The position numbers and the translations under genes are program-made. Source: Bacteroidia bacterium (GTDB taxonomy: Bacteria > Bacteroidota > Bacteroidia > AKYH767-A > OLB10). From it: DNA of 64,000 nt. The stretch spans positions 51,016-115,015 of the forward strand of contig JAEUTI010000006.1 of the NCBI GenBank assembly GCA_016788065.1, written 5' to 3'. The notes under the pieces are model-generated. The model was not told the DNA's origin. It saw only the letters and a list, made by a program, of their open reading frames with translations, and did no database searches. Below, piece by piece: positions 37,308 to 47,449 of this stretch. Positions within the stretch are counted from its first letter, which is position 1. Each line of letters opens with the position of its first letter.

Positions 37308-40300
37308 CTATTTAGTAATAGACACCTTGCTCGTCCATTTACCCTGGTCACCGATTACCTCCACGATGTAGAGTCCGTCGGAACAAGTGGATGCATCAAT
37401 TGATACCTGTCCGTTATGAGTCCCAGAAATTTGCTGTTGAATTACAATTCGACCTGACAAATCAAGAACCCTTACTTCTTTGATATTTTGAGCAGCATCG
37501 ATTAGTTGCAATACAAATTTTCCGGAATTTGGATTTGGCATTACAATAATCTGACCCGACAATAAGGAATTAGCATCTGCTATTTTACCTTCTTCTTCCG
37601 GACAAATAATTTTGAAATCGTAATATTCTTCAGCAATGCCATGTGGCTTCGATTCGAGTTTAGGATTTTTGGATTTTGGTAATTCCTTATCATTGAAGAT
37701 AATTTTTTTATCCTTCATCCCATAATCTGTGAAGCAGCAACTGGATCCATCTTTACCAATCCGTGCAATAAATATTTCTTCATCATTCGCACCGGATCCA
37801 TAGTAGCTTCCGGTAATTGTATAAAAATCGGGGCCAGAGGTGGTCACATCCATAAGCTGATCATTGAATAATGGAGTGGCAGTTGTTTGTGGATTCAACC
37901 ACACCTGATTCAAACTATTCTGAGGATCAACTTTAAGTACAAGTCCATCTTTGGGTCCACCTGCTGTTTCATGTGTTGTACCAACTATTACCAATAATCT
38001 GTCTTCATCAATTTTTATTTCACGACCAACTTCATTCATTGCAGTGCCAGAATATGAATATTCCCTGGCATCCTGATATGAAAGATCAGTAGCATCAAGT
38101 TCCATGACTAGCAGATTTTCTTCTCCGGAAATTGTTGTGGTAAATCCGGTTACATACAATTTAGAGTCATATGCTTCCACACCAAAAGCCTCTTCAACTT
38201 TTGCTGCTGAATATAATATCAACCCGGGAGCAAGCAAAGTCAGATCACTATCGATTCTAATTGCAGAGATATTAGCGGTGTTGCCGGGATCATTACTATA
38301 TGATCCTACGATTGCATATTCCTTTTTCGGATTGGCAATTCCTGTTTCAACGACATCATTACCATACTCTGTACTATAGGAATCAGCATAATATGCATTT
38401 TGTGCGAGAATTCCTCCTGTTGCGGGATCAATTTTCAGAGCATAAATATCAAAATTTCCGAAATTCGCATTTGTTCCACCTATCACAAGCAATGCATCTT
38501 TGGGTGCAGTGTTCATGTCAATCATTTTTCTGGCGAAATCTATGGTAGCGCCTTTGAAACCATATCGGTATCCCCAAGCAAATGATCCATTTGTATTTAC
38601 TTTGACTACAAAAATATCTTCATTAGTGCCCGATATTTTCACCGTTCCGGCGATGTAATAACCATCTGACCGTACAACAACAGAATAGCCTTCTTCCGTA
38701 TAATCACCATCATGGAAATCACCCAAACGCAGATAGAATTCTTCAGTAAGATCGGGGCGATACTTAACAAAATACATATCCTGGTCGCCACCGGTTCCTT
38801 TTTCGAATACAGTACCTGCAACAACGAATCCATTATCGTCGGTGTTTGTAACTGATGCACCGAAATCGGGGTCATTCTCTTTATGAACAGTACGGCACCA
38901 TGGTTCTGATTTACACTCAACACGAATGGTATCACAAACTTTACATCCATAAAGCTGATTCCATTGGTCGTCGTAACAGAACGCCATCATACAAAGCAAA
39001 TACTCACCACTGGCTGCATATGTATGTGTTGTTAGATTAGAAGTTGAATAAGAAGGCGAATAAGTACCATCCCCATAACCCCATGCATACATCATATTTG
39101 CACAACCTGTCATGTTTGGAGCAAAGGCAGCTGCTTCAATAGAACAGTCTCGAATAGAAACATCTATGAAAGTACCAGTACAAGGATCACAATTAACATT
39201 GATCGATTCACAAATCACACAAGAATCAATTACAGCTCCAGCACTATCGAAACATATATAGGTATAACATGCATTATAAATTCCGGAGTTTCCATAAACA
39301 TGTTGAACACTGGCACTATTTGAATTATCAAATGTTCCATCGCCAAATGACCAACTTATGGTTGATGAGGCGCAGAAATTATTTGCAGGAATCAATGCTT
39401 CAAATGTAACTTCACAATCATTCATGAATACATCAAGAGCCAGCGAATCACAACTGAAGCAGTCGGTGCAGGTATTTAACTGAGGGTTGAAAGCAGGGAA
39501 GGAAAGCTGAGTTTGGTAGGTGCTGTTTGAATTGGGTAGCTGATCGCTGCAAATATCGGTTGAATTAGCAATGAAATTTAACTGATAACTATTGCCATAA
39601 GAACTACAGGTCCCGGTAAGTGTAATGGTGATCAATAAATTATCATTTTGATCGAGACTGACACCTCCTGCAATATTGCTGTTAAGTACCCATGTTGTTA
39701 CCTGTCCGACTTGATTTGAAACGGTGAGAGGACCATTTAAGTTATTATAGACATAGGTTGCACTCACCACGCTTAATCCTGCAGGAATGGTGGCACTGAA
39801 TTCAATATTTTCAACATTACCTGTGGAGGTGCTATTCAAATCAAAAGTATAAGTATAATTTCCACAGGCATCGCCTGGCACATTATTGTTGGTAGTATTC
39901 ATGCTTAGTGCCGAGGGTAAAGGATTCAGATTTACCTGGAATTGATTGTTCAAACAATTATTTCCGGATGGTGGGGGATAGCCGGAGCAGGCAAATCCAT
40001 AATTAAGCGACAATGGGAAGTACGTTCCGGTATTACATTGCGTGAGTGTGTAGTTGACAGTTAAATTGTAAATCTTATTTTCACCTAGATTTCCTAACTG
40101 GAAATACCCATTCACATCGGTGGCAGTGGTACAAACCGGGTTTGGAATTGCCTCACATATTTCTATGCTGTTAATTATTATTCCCGAAGATGAATTTTGA
40201 ATCCAGAAATTTTCAATGCTAGTTGCTACACCATCAATATCGGCATATACCACCGAAATACCTGAAATAGTTCCTGTTAAAGATGATATATCAATAACAT

Positions 40301-43300
40301 TTTGCGGGTAAGACATGGTTACTGTGAGTTCGTCATTGAAGATATTCTGATTATTTACATAATTCGTAACCTGCTGGCAGGCGGGTTCATCGATTGCGAA
40401 AGCCCGTTTAGTGTGAGGAATTGCAAATGAAACCTGAGGCGTATCGAGACCTGCTGGTGGACAGAAACTTCTGAGTGCTCCTGAAATAACCAACTCAACT
40501 TTATTACCGTTATGTTCCATAACAGGCCATGGATCATTTGTTGTCCCCTGACCTGTAAATGTCAAAGTCTGGCCCGATTGATTGTATATCGCTGGAACAG
40601 CATTGGAAGTCCAACTCCAACCGGGCAGACTGTTTCTTGCTCCGAAGCGAATGGCATTTTGGTCGAAAGGCACTATTGGTGCGATATCAGATGGGAGCGT
40701 CATAGTAATTTGATTCGGATCGGCTTGTTCCGGCCAGAGTGCAATAGGTCTGAATTCATTTGGGAATTCATCGATTCCTGGTAATCCTCCGGTTGCAACA
40801 GTGTACATATAGAATCGTCGATTACACATTACATTAGCAGAATAAAATCCATACGCAGCATCTGCGAAACCTCCTGAAACTAATTCAGAACTTGTTGAGG
40901 TGAGTACATTTAGCACCATCATATTATCACCCCAATCGTCGCATGATAATTCTTCATATGTAGGACTTATTTTACCAACAAATTGTCCCCGGATCTGTGG
41001 CATGAGGTAATATCCTGCAGGAGGAGAAGTCAACATCTCTTTAACTTTGAGTGTTGCATGAAAATCAACATCAACTACATATCCGGTAGTTTGCAATGCC
41101 AAAGCACCGGCACCTGAAGCAATTTTAAATTTTAAATGATATTCATTACCTGGCAATGTAACTACACTGAAGTCTGTAGCAGGAATAATTATAGGAGCTG
41201 AAGTAACACCATTTATAGTTGTGGTGTAATAAGCATCTACAAAATCATAGAATTGAAATGCCACAGGCGAAGTATAAGCAATTCGGAAATAAAATTCATC
41301 CACCTGAATAACTGAATAGGTTACGGAGTCTACCGTACAAGTATCGCCCAGCATGAAAATCTGCCCTTCAGAAGTAACATCAATGTGATCGCAAGCATAA
41401 CTTCTGTTAACTTTTTGAACGGCACTGTTTAAAGTCACCTGAGTAGTCAATGTGCTATCGGTATACCCGGCTGTTGTACGGTCAAAATTAAAACTTGAAG
41501 TACTTTGAGGCGGTCCGCAACAAGGACCGGTACATCTCCAGAATAATTCCGTTTCGAAACATGCAACTGTAGCAACATTATCATCACAGTTTGCATTGCA
41601 CACCTGCATAATTTTCATTTCAATGGTTGAACTTCCACTGGTTGTTGATACGCAAGGTGCCATAATGAAGGTTGCTTCAATCAATCCATTTGGTGTATGA
41701 ATTTGATTGCCCATGCTATCTTCTAGATCGAAAGTATAAATATTTTGTCCATTTAAATTAACGGGAACAGGCACATTTAATTGAGCAGCGGTGCCGGGAA
41801 TATTAGGGTTCGTATAATAAAAGATATCAGAATAAGGGTCTATTAGTAGGTTATCGGGCATAGAAATTTCAACACGATAATAGTTGTCGGGGCAACTAAA
41901 TCGAATGGCATTGTTCCCGGCTGCGGGATAAACCAAATTCCAGGGATTACCTGATGTAGGTCCAGAGAAATAAAATTCCACATCAACAGGTTTACCAATC
42001 TCAATATCGGGATCACTTGCTTCAGCAAATCCTGTAACCGGATAACCGTTATTAAAATTCAAATATTCGCCTAAATATATTGTGGTGAGCGTTTGAGTTT
42101 CTACATCACACATGTTATAATACTTAAAATAATCGTTATAATAAGTACTTGTAAATAAACCGTAATAGCCTTCACCATGACAATCACTTAGTGATAATCT
42201 TGGATTACCAATAGTTTGGAAATTTTCATAAATATAGACCATATCATCAAATACTATTTCAAACATCGTATTTTCATTGAAGTCGTTATACTCGTTAGTA
42301 TTGTACCAATTTAAAAAGGGACTTAAAGTATTCCAGGCACTAAGTGCTGCCGGATTTGTCATGTTGGTAAAATCGAAAGTTGTTAAACGAGTGGTTGAAT
42401 TGTAATTAAAGAAGGTAGGACTAACAATATTATTACTAATTAACCAATCTACTGAGCGTGCAATACCATTAAATCTAATCAACACCCTCGAAGTATTCAC
42501 CACATTTCCGGTAACGATATCAAACGCATTCAGATCCATTGGTAAATATATTTTCTCTAACTTTTTAATTCCTGTATTTGCAACATTGGTAATTGGAACC
42601 TGAGGATTAGTAATGCGAAATTCAAAGTCAAAAGATTGTATGCCACAAACATCAATTAAATAATTATTAGATGGTTGTCCGTTAATTCTATGACCAATAG
42701 TAAGTCGGTTATTTAACGAATTAACATTTATAGCTTTATTCATTTCATTCACTTTACAGTTGCATCCAGCACCTGAACAATAGTCAGTACAAATACTTTT
42801 TAGTTTGTAAGTAGTATTATCCAGTGAATTAGTTGCTGAACAATTATCAATAAAAGAGGTTTCCGTAACATGAATCACATCTCCAATTTTCAAATAGGTT
42901 CGTCCCGGAAACAAAGTAGAAATCGATGTTCCGGTGATTGAAACAGTAGTTGGGCCGCTTGTGTTTACCGGAGCTAAATTATTTCCACCTGCCGAGAGTT
43001 GCAGTGTTACGGTACCCAACTCAAGGTCTGGGGTATATTCAAAATCCAGCTGATTTAAATGTCCTTCATTTATCTCAATATCATAGTCCCGAACAATTAA
43101 GGTGTTGTCGTTTCGTTTGTACAATTGCAAAGGAGTTACGCTTCCATAATTAACACCATCGAATACCGTAACAAAATTATCGAATGTTACTTCAGGTGTT
43201 TTAATAATATAGGAAACAGGAGTAGCATTCACTGTACAGCCAGGTGATGCATAAGCATTTGGTGTTGGTTGAAAATTAAGTGGAAGGCTGCACGGATCTA

Positions 43301-43643
43301 AAATCTGTAAAGTAATTTGTCCGGAGGAAGCATTCATTAAATACTCCACCACATTCTGATTTTGCGAAACAACAGAAACGCCTGCATCAGTCACAATATT
43401 AAAATCCATTCCTGCCGGTAATGTTTGTGTGAAGGTGCTGCATGTTCCTGTGTAGGACACATTTACAACAATAGCATATTGCCAGGCACAGGCATACAAC
43501 ACGCGTGTCGACCCCTGATAAGTTGGAGGTGGGGTCTCATTGGTCAGGAAACTTTCGCTAAACGTAATAGTTTGCGCAATTCCCCGATTACTGCCAAGTG
43601 CTATCAGCACCCAGAGCAGCAAAATCTTTAGTTTGCTTTTCAT
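37308..43643 (-). CDS. Giant secreted adhesin-like protein with PKD and delta-60-like repeats, T9SS type A
   Basis: The start is placed at ATG 43641-43643, which opens a signal peptide (MKSKLKILLLWVLIALGSNRG); an earlier in-frame Met adds 19 non-signal residues. The product is ~2,111 residues. The first ~1,450 residues are Thr/Asn-rich repeated strand-forming domains. Two PKD-like domains follow (ISWSFGDGTFDNSNSASVQHVYG and the paired YAWGYGDGTYSP), then a delta-60-type propeller (ITNTDDNGFVVAGTVFEK-like units). The last ~80 residues form a T9SS type A domain (IVMPNPNSGKFVLQL). It is probably a surface adhesin or matrix component. A triple 21-bp repeat lies ~100 bp upstream. Confidence 0.85.
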   Translation of the reverse strand: MKSKLKILLLWVLIALGSNRGIAQTITFSESFLTNETPPPTYQGSTRVLYACAWQYAIVVNVSYTGTCSTFTQTLPAGMDFNIVTDAGVSVVSQNQNVVEYLMNASSGQITLQILDPCSLPLNFQPTPNAYASPGCTVNATPVSYIIKTPEVTFDNFVTVFDGVNYGSVTPLQLYKRNDNTLIVRDYDIEINEGHLNQLDFEYTPDLELGTVTLQLSAGGNNLAPVNTSGPTTVSITGTSISTLFPGRTYLKIGDVIHVTETSFIDNCSATNSLDNTTYKLKSICTDYCSGAGCNCKVNEMNKAINVNSLNNRLTIGHRINGQPSNNYLIDVCGIQSFDFEFRITNPQVPITNVANTGIKKLEKIYLPMDLNAFDIVTGNVVNTSRVLIRFNGIARSVDWLISNNIVSPTFFNYNSTTRLTTFDFTNMTNPAALSAWNTLSPFLNWYNTNEYNDFNENTMFEIVFDDMVYIYENFQTIGNPRLSLSDCHGEGYYGLFTSTYYNDYFKYYNMCDVETQTLTTIYLGEYLNFNNGYPVTGFAEASDPDIEIGKPVDVEFYFSGPTSGNPWNLVYPAAGNNAIRFSCPDNYYRVEISMPDNLLIDPYSDIFYYTNPNIPGTAAQLNVPVPVNLNGQNIYTFDLEDSMGNQIHTPNGLIEATFIMAPCVSTTSGSSTIEMKIMQVCNANCDDNVATVACFETELFWRCTGPCCGPPQSTSSFNFDRTTAGYTDSTLTTQVTLNSAVQKVNRSYACDHIDVTSEGQIFMLGDTCTVDSVTYSVIQVDEFYFRIAYTSPVAFQFYDFVDAYYTTTINGVTSAPIIIPATDFSVVTLPGNEYHLKFKIASGAGALALQTTGYVVDVDFHATLKVKEMLTSPPAGYYLMPQIRGQFVGKISPTYEELSCDDWGDNMMVLNVLTSTSSELVSGGFADAAYGFYSANVMCNRRFYMYTVATGGLPGIDEFPNEFRPIALWPEQADPNQITMTLPSDIAPIVPFDQNAIRFGARNSLPGWSWTSNAVPAIYNQSGQTLTFTGQGTTNDPWPVMEHNGNKVELVISGALRSFCPPAGLDTPQVSFAIPHTKRAFAIDEPACQQVTNYVNNQNIFNDELTVTMSYPQNVIDISSLTGTISGISVVYADIDGVATSIENFWIQNSSSGIIINSIEICEAIPNPVCTTATDVNGYFQLGNLGENKIYNLTVNYTLTQCNTGTYFPLSLNYGFACSGYPPPSGNNCLNNQFQVNLNPLPSALSMNTTNNNVPGDACGNYTYTFDLNSTSTGNVENIEFSATIPAGLSVVSATYVYNNLNGPLTVSNQVGQVTTWVLNSNIAGGVSLDQNDNLLITITLTGTCSSYGNSYQLNFIANSTDICSDQLPNSNSTYQTQLSFPAFNPQLNTCTDCFSCDSLALDVFMNDCEVTFEALIPANNFCASSTISWSFGDGTFDNSNSASVQHVYGNSGIYNACYTYICFDSAGAVIDSCVICESINVNCDPCTGTFIDVSIRDCSIEAAAFAPNMTGCANMMYAWGYGDGTYSPSYSTSNLTTHTYAASGEYLLCMMAFCYDDQWNQLYGCKVCDTIRVECKSEPWCRTVHKENDPDFGASVTNTDDNGFVVAGTVFEKGTGGDQDMYFVKYRPDLTEEFYLRLGDFHDGDYTEEGYSVVVRSDGYYIAGTVKISGTNEDIFVVKVNTNGSFAWGYRYGFKGATIDFARKMIDMNTAPKDALLVIGGTNANFGNFDIYALKIDPATGGILAQNAYYADSYSTEYGNDVVETGIANPKKEYAIVGSYSNDPGNTANISAIRIDSDLTLLAPGLILYSAAKVEEAFGVEAYDSKLYVTGFTTTISGEENLLVMELDATDLSYQDAREYSYSGTAMNEVGREIKIDEDRLLVIVGTTHETAGGPKDGLVLKVDPQNSLNQVWLNPQTTATPLFNDQLMDVTTSGPDFYTITGSYYGSGANDEEIFIARIGKDGSSCCFTDYGMKDKKIIFNDKELPKSKNPKLESKPHGIAEEYYDFKIICPEEEGKIADANSLLSGQIIVMPNPNSGKFVLQLIDAAQNIKEVRVLDLSGRIVIQQQISGTHNGQVSIDASTCSDGLYIVEVIGDQGKWTSKVSITK

Positions 43644-43739
43644 GGAATTAAGGTTTTGGTAATGGGTTAAAATAAAACTGGTAGGCGGGGGGTCTGTCAA
43701 AATTCATTAATAAATTTAAAGTCCGGTGTTAAAATTCAT

Positions 43740-43788
43740 AAGTGTGCAGGTTGGCTTTGTAAGTGTGTCGATATCGGCCAAAAGTGTG
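43740..43788. promoter_or_regulatory. Three direct repeats at exact 21-bp spacing (candidate operator)
   Basis: AAGTGTG starts at 43740, 43761 and 43782, again exactly 21 bp apart and three in number, like the array at 26772. It lies between the divergent giant T9SS gene (97 bp away) and ada (~150 bp away). The heptamer differs from GGGTGAA, so a different regulator of the same type is possible. Confidence 0.55.
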
Positions 43789-43924
43789 CAAATCAGATTC
43801 TGGTATCTACCCCCACATCTGAAGTTTACAGCCCTAAAATAATACTATCTATCTGATTATGAATATATTACACCAAATAACATGCTTGTCGTTTTTTCGG
43901 TTGTAACCGTTATTAACTTCTGGC

Positions 43925-43932
43925 TACTTTTA
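43925..43932 (+). promoter_or_regulatory. Near-consensus -7 element of ada
   Basis: TACTTTTA differs from TAnnTTTG at the last base. TTG lies 21 bases upstream (CGGTTGTAACC). The element ends four bases before the ATG, implying a very short or absent 5' leader. Confidence 0.5.
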
Positions 43933-43936
43933 CACC

Positions 43937-45004
43937 ATGCAAATTGATGTGGCTACAAAACAGGAAGAATTTTACCGGGCACTGGTTTCGAAAGATGCCT
44001 CGTATGAAGGTATTTTTATTGCTGCAGTAACCAGTACCGGAATTTTTTGCAGACCAACTTGTACTGCACGAAAACCAAAACCGGAGAATGTTATTTATTT
44101 TGAAAGTGCATCCTTAGCATTGAAAGCGGGTTTTCGGCCCTGTAAAATTTGCAAGCCACTCGAAATAATCAAATCGACTCCCGAAGCGATTCAAAAATTA
44201 CTGAACCAGATTGAAGCCGATCCATCTCATGTGATTAAGAGTTACGAACTCCGCCAAAGCGGTCTCGATCCGGCAACTGTACGGCGCTGGTTTCAAAAAC
44301 ATCACGGTATTACCTTCACTTCTTACCAACGATTGTTTCGTATCAATTACGCATTTAAAAATATCACACAGGGTCACACCGTTATACAGGCTGCTTACGA
44401 TTCCGGTTATGAATCAGTCAGCGGATTTCACGATTCTTACAAATCAATTTTTGGAATGGCACCATCAAAATCGAAAGATCAGCAACCGGTTAATTTAAAA
44501 CGAATTGAAAGTCCACTAGGTACTCTCCTGATTTGTGCAGTGGCAGATGGAATTTGTCTGCTCGAATTTTCCGATCGCCCTAAATTGGAAACTGAACTTA
44601 AAGAACTTGGTAAATTTTTTAATGGTCCGGTAATACAAGGTAGTAACAAACATTTTGATACGTTAGAAAAACAGTTGCATGAATATTTTACCGGTAATCG
44701 CAAAACATTCGACATCCCTCTTGTCGCACCCGGTTCTGACTTTCAACAACAGGTTTGGAAACAGCTGCAGACAATTCCCTACGGCACCACCCGTTCGTAT
44801 AAAGAGCAGGCCGCTGCACTGGGACAGCCAAAAGCCATTAGAGCCATTGCAACTGCAAACGGCATGAACCGCATAGCCATCGTTATTCCCTGCCACCGCG
44901 TAATTGGTTCGGATGGAAGCATGACCGGTTATGGTGGAGGTATCTGGCGCAAAAAGTGGCTACTCGATCACGAAAGCACAAACAAACAGCTTTCACTGCT
45001 ATAA
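43937..45004 (+). CDS. ada: Ada: bifunctional methyl-DNA repair protein and activator
   Basis: The 355-residue protein has an N-terminal Ada zinc domain with the four Cys ligands C38, C42 (GIFCRPTC) and C69, C72 (FRPCKIC); C38 accepts the methyl group from phosphotriesters. An AraC-type HTH (SYELRQSGLDPATVRRWFQKHHG) follows. The C-terminal O6-methylguanine methyltransferase domain has the active-site motif IPCHRVIG (C319). Methylated Ada activates alkylation-repair genes in enterobacteria; no alkylation partner is adjacent here. The HTH region seems slightly shorter than in E. coli Ada. Confidence 0.95.
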   Translation: MQIDVATKQEEFYRALVSKDASYEGIFIAAVTSTGIFCRPTCTARKPKPENVIYFESASLALKAGFRPCKICKPLEIIKSTPEAIQKLLNQIEADPSHVIKSYELRQSGLDPATVRRWFQKHHGITFTSYQRLFRINYAFKNITQGHTVIQAAYDSGYESVSGFHDSYKSIFGMAPSKSKDQQPVNLKRIESPLGTLLICAVADGICLLEFSDRPKLETELKELGKFFNGPVIQGSNKHFDTLEKQLHEYFTGNRKTFDIPLVAPGSDFQQQVWKQLQTIPYGTTRSYKEQAAALGQPKAIRAIATANGMNRIAIVIPCHRVIGSDGSMTGYGGGIWRKKWLLDHESTNKQLSLL

Positions 45005-45048
45005 ATTAATTCCTGTTGCTCATTTTTCTAAGTCCGGTGACCTTGTAG

Positions 45049-45175
45049 CCAAATGACTTATAACTTTTGTCCCTATGACCTATGACTTTTCCCCCTTATG
45101 ACTTAAGACCTATTCCCCTATGACCTATTCCCCTATGACTTATGACTTATTCCCTTATGACTTATGACCAATTGC
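45049..45175. repeat. Simple tandem repeat, CCTATGACTTATGACTTATT type
   Basis: Irregular repetition of TATGACTTATGAC and TTCCCCTATGACC, ~125 bp, directly downstream of ada. It is not coding and lacks spacers. Confidence 0.8.
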
Positions 45176-45179
45176 CCTT

Positions 45180-45265
45180 TTTGGGCGGCTGAACCGGGCT
45201 ATCCGCTATTACTCCATTTCCGGCAAAGCCGTAAATGGGGTAGCCGCTACTATCCCTGCCGCGAA
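45180..45265. repeat. Palindromic intergenic element
   Basis: GGGCGGCTGAACCGGGCTATCC … CCATTTCCGGCAAAGCCGTAAATGG … GGTAGCCGCTACTATCC … GCCGCGAA. The inner CCATTT…AAATGG with GGC-AAA-GCC inside forms a hairpin at about 45213-45239. GGGCTATCCGC-type elements of this sort are widespread between genes in Bacteroidota (recalled, not searched). It lies just upstream of the promoter of the next gene. Confidence 0.55.
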
Positions 45266-45290
45266 ATGCTGCCCGAAACAAGAATAAATG

Positions 45291-45298
45291 TACTTTTG
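45291..45298 (+). promoter_or_regulatory. TAnnTTTG -7 element
   Basis: TACTTTTG lies 11 bases upstream of the ATG of the YdjM-like gene, a perfect -7 match. The -33 region (GCTG at 45268) is poor. Confidence 0.65.
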
Positions 45299-45309
45299 CA
45301 GTCTCTGCT

Positions 45310-46323
45310 ATGGATTCACTTACACAAATTGTACTCGGCGCTGCTGTCGGGGAGGTTCTACTAGGAAAAAAACTGGGAAATAAAGCACTGTTGCTGGGAG
45401 CAATTGGTGGTACACTTCCAGATATGGATGTGTTGTATAACTTTTTTAATGATGATCCAATCAGACAACTAGAAGTTCATCGCGGATACAGTCACTCCAT
45501 GTTTACCCATCTGGTGCTGGCAATACCATTAATGTGGCTGAGTGTTAAATGCAGCAACAAAGGCATTTCAAAATCACGATGGTATTTGTTTTGGTTTTTG
45601 GCACTTTTCACCCATGCATTACTCGATTGTTGCACAACATACGGAACTCAACTTCTCTTGCCATTCACGAATTATCAGGTAGGGTTCAACAACATCAGTG
45701 TTATCGACCCTTTGTACACGATTCCATTTATGCTGTTGCTTATTGTGGGAATGTTTTTTAAGAGGGATTCTGCAACAAGAAGTAAATTTATGATGGCCGG
45801 AATTGTTGTCAGCAGTATTTACATGCTTTTAACATTTGGATTAAAATACAGTGTGCATCAAAAATTTGCAAACTCTCTGGTAGAAAATAATATTCAAACA
45901 ACCGAGCTGAATTCCACCCCCACTATTTTAAATGCAATTTTATGGAGTGGCATCGCCTATTCCAACGATTCCATTTACACATCCGAATATTCATTCCTGC
46001 GTTCTTCTGAACCAATTGTATGGACCGGATTCCCGAGAAACCTGCAGCTATTAAAAGAATACGATTCGCCCGCACTAAGAACAATCACCTGGTTCAGTGA
46101 TGGCAACTATTTCATTTATCCAACAGCAAAGGATACAGTTTTGTTCTTCAATATTAAATGGGGACGAACACGTTTCGACAGCAACGATCCACAGAAAGCA
46201 TTTATGTTTTACTGGAAATTTTACAAAGAAAATGGGCAAATCCGCTACAGCGAAATGCGCGATGATAACTGGAGTTTTTCAGAAGCATTCGATATGTTAC
46301 TCACTCGCATTGGTATCAAATAA
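45310..46323 (+). CDS. YdjM-like membrane-bound metal-dependent hydrolase
   Basis: The 337-residue protein begins MDSLTQIVLGAAVGEVLLG and contains GAIGGTLPDMDVL and EVHRGYSHSMF, the conserved Asp and His motifs of the YdjM/PF04307 family. Transmembrane helices occupy the middle (~residues 60-180), and a ~150-residue soluble C-terminal domain is predicted outside. In E. coli the relative is LexA-controlled. Here the gene sits next to ada, so a stress-response context is conceivable but unproven. It ends in a bidirectional terminator. Confidence 0.85.
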   Translation: MDSLTQIVLGAAVGEVLLGKKLGNKALLLGAIGGTLPDMDVLYNFFNDDPIRQLEVHRGYSHSMFTHLVLAIPLMWLSVKCSNKGISKSRWYLFWFLALFTHALLDCCTTYGTQLLLPFTNYQVGFNNISVIDPLYTIPFMLLLIVGMFFKRDSATRSKFMMAGIVVSSIYMLLTFGLKYSVHQKFANSLVENNIQTTELNSTPTILNAILWSGIAYSNDSIYTSEYSFLRSSEPIVWTGFPRNLQLLKEYDSPALRTITWFSDGNYFIYPTAKDTVLFFNIKWGRTRFDSNDPQKAFMFYWKFYKENGQIRYSEMRDDNWSFSEAFDMLLTRIGIK

Positions 46324-46361
46324 ATAAGCGGAGAAGAAAATTTATTCCATCTCCGCTTATT
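46323..46361. terminator. Bidirectional terminator between convergent genes
   Basis: AATAAGCGGAGA, 15-base loop, TCTCCGCTTATT, a perfect 12-bp stem that begins in the stop codon of the YdjM-like gene and lies 15 bp from the stop of the convergent T9SS gene. Confidence 0.85.
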
Positions 46362-46375
46362 ACCCTTCTTAAAAA

Positions 46376-47365
46376 TTACTGAACCACAAGCTTGGCATGA
46401 TGATGATACAGCTTATTTGTTATTGATAAAACATACGTTCCTGGAGCTAATTCAGAAACATCCATTTTCTTCAGATTAAGTTCAAAATTCCCGCTAACAT
46501 TTTCTTCCACTACTACTCTGCCTTTAATATCCATAATTTTAATTGTGGTATTATCCGATTGCATACCTGTAAATGCTACCGATACTGTTTCTGTTGCAGG
46601 ATTGGGAAATATCAAAAATTCATTGGTGACAGTACCTTCCTGAATACTTAATTGCGGATTATTTAAAAGTGTATCACAGCCTCCGCTTCCGCAATACATC
46701 AACACCATTATTTCGTTGGATGGAGGTAAACTGGTTACACTGGTAGGAAGTGTATATACTGCAGAAGCCAAATTATTGGGTGTAATGAAACAAAAGCATG
46801 CAGAATTTGCAATGGTGTCGAATGGTGCAACATTATGAATGACGGTCATTTCACAATAAACCGGTCCGGACATACCACTTGCACAATTGAGGCAATTATT
46901 ATAAAGGGTAACATCTAAAGTGCCGGCAACAGGGTTGAGATTTAAATTTTCAACCGTCATGTCATTGCAATCGGGCCATGGATTGCCGGTAAAACAAGTA
47001 GATGGATAAGTAAACGTACATGTGTTATTAAAAACTGGATCCGTTAAAATTACGGTGCCAAAAAAACCGAACGGCAATCCAGGCACTACTGAAGGCACTT
47101 CATGCGTAACTGCCTGTCCAGGTAACTGAGCAAAAAGAAAAAACTGACCAGATGGATTACCAATGGTATCGCCATTCACATCAACCAACTGAATGATCGG
47201 ATAATTGATCTGGTTGGTATCGGCATTAACGATTGTAACATCAATTTGTCCTGTTAAGTTATTAAAAGTAACATTGTTTACACAAATGTTACTGCAATTT
47301 AAAGTCTGAGCTGAAAGCTGAAGGTTCAGCATTAACAGCAATCCGGAGAGTATTAGATTTTTCAT
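46376..47365 (-). CDS. Secreted protein with T9SS type A domain
   Basis: The 329-residue protein has a signal peptide (MKNLILSGLLLMLNLQLSAQ). Two ~110-residue strand-rich, Cys-containing domains start with similar motifs (ICVNNVTFNNLTGQIDVTIVNAD and DMTVENLNLNPVAGTLDVTLYNN), so it is internally duplicated. The C-terminal domain FLIFPNPATETVSVAFTG … GTYVLSITNKLYHHHAKLVVQ is a T9SS sorting signal. Function beyond surface display or secretion is unknown. A good -7 element precedes it. Confidence 0.85.
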   Translation of the reverse strand: MKNLILSGLLLMLNLQLSAQTLNCSNICVNNVTFNNLTGQIDVTIVNADTNQINYPIIQLVDVNGDTIGNPSGQFFLFAQLPGQAVTHEVPSVVPGLPFGFFGTVILTDPVFNNTCTFTYPSTCFTGNPWPDCNDMTVENLNLNPVAGTLDVTLYNNCLNCASGMSGPVYCEMTVIHNVAPFDTIANSACFCFITPNNLASAVYTLPTSVTSLPPSNEIMVLMYCGSGGCDTLLNNPQLSIQEGTVTNEFLIFPNPATETVSVAFTGMQSDNTTIKIMDIKGRVVVEENVSGNFELNLKKMDVSELAPGTYVLSITNKLYHHHAKLVVQ

Positions 47366-47382
47366 AGTTTCAATATTTTAGT

Positions 47383-47390
47383 CAAAGGTA
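47383..47390 (-). promoter_or_regulatory. TAnnTTTG -7 element
   Basis: On the minus strand TACCTTTG lies ~17 bases upstream of the start of the 329-residue T9SS gene. No TTTG at the ideal distance. Confidence 0.55.
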
Positions 47391-47449
47391 ACACCTGTAC
47401 AAACCGGGGGAAAGGTAGAATTCACCGATTCTATGGTAAAAATCGAAAA

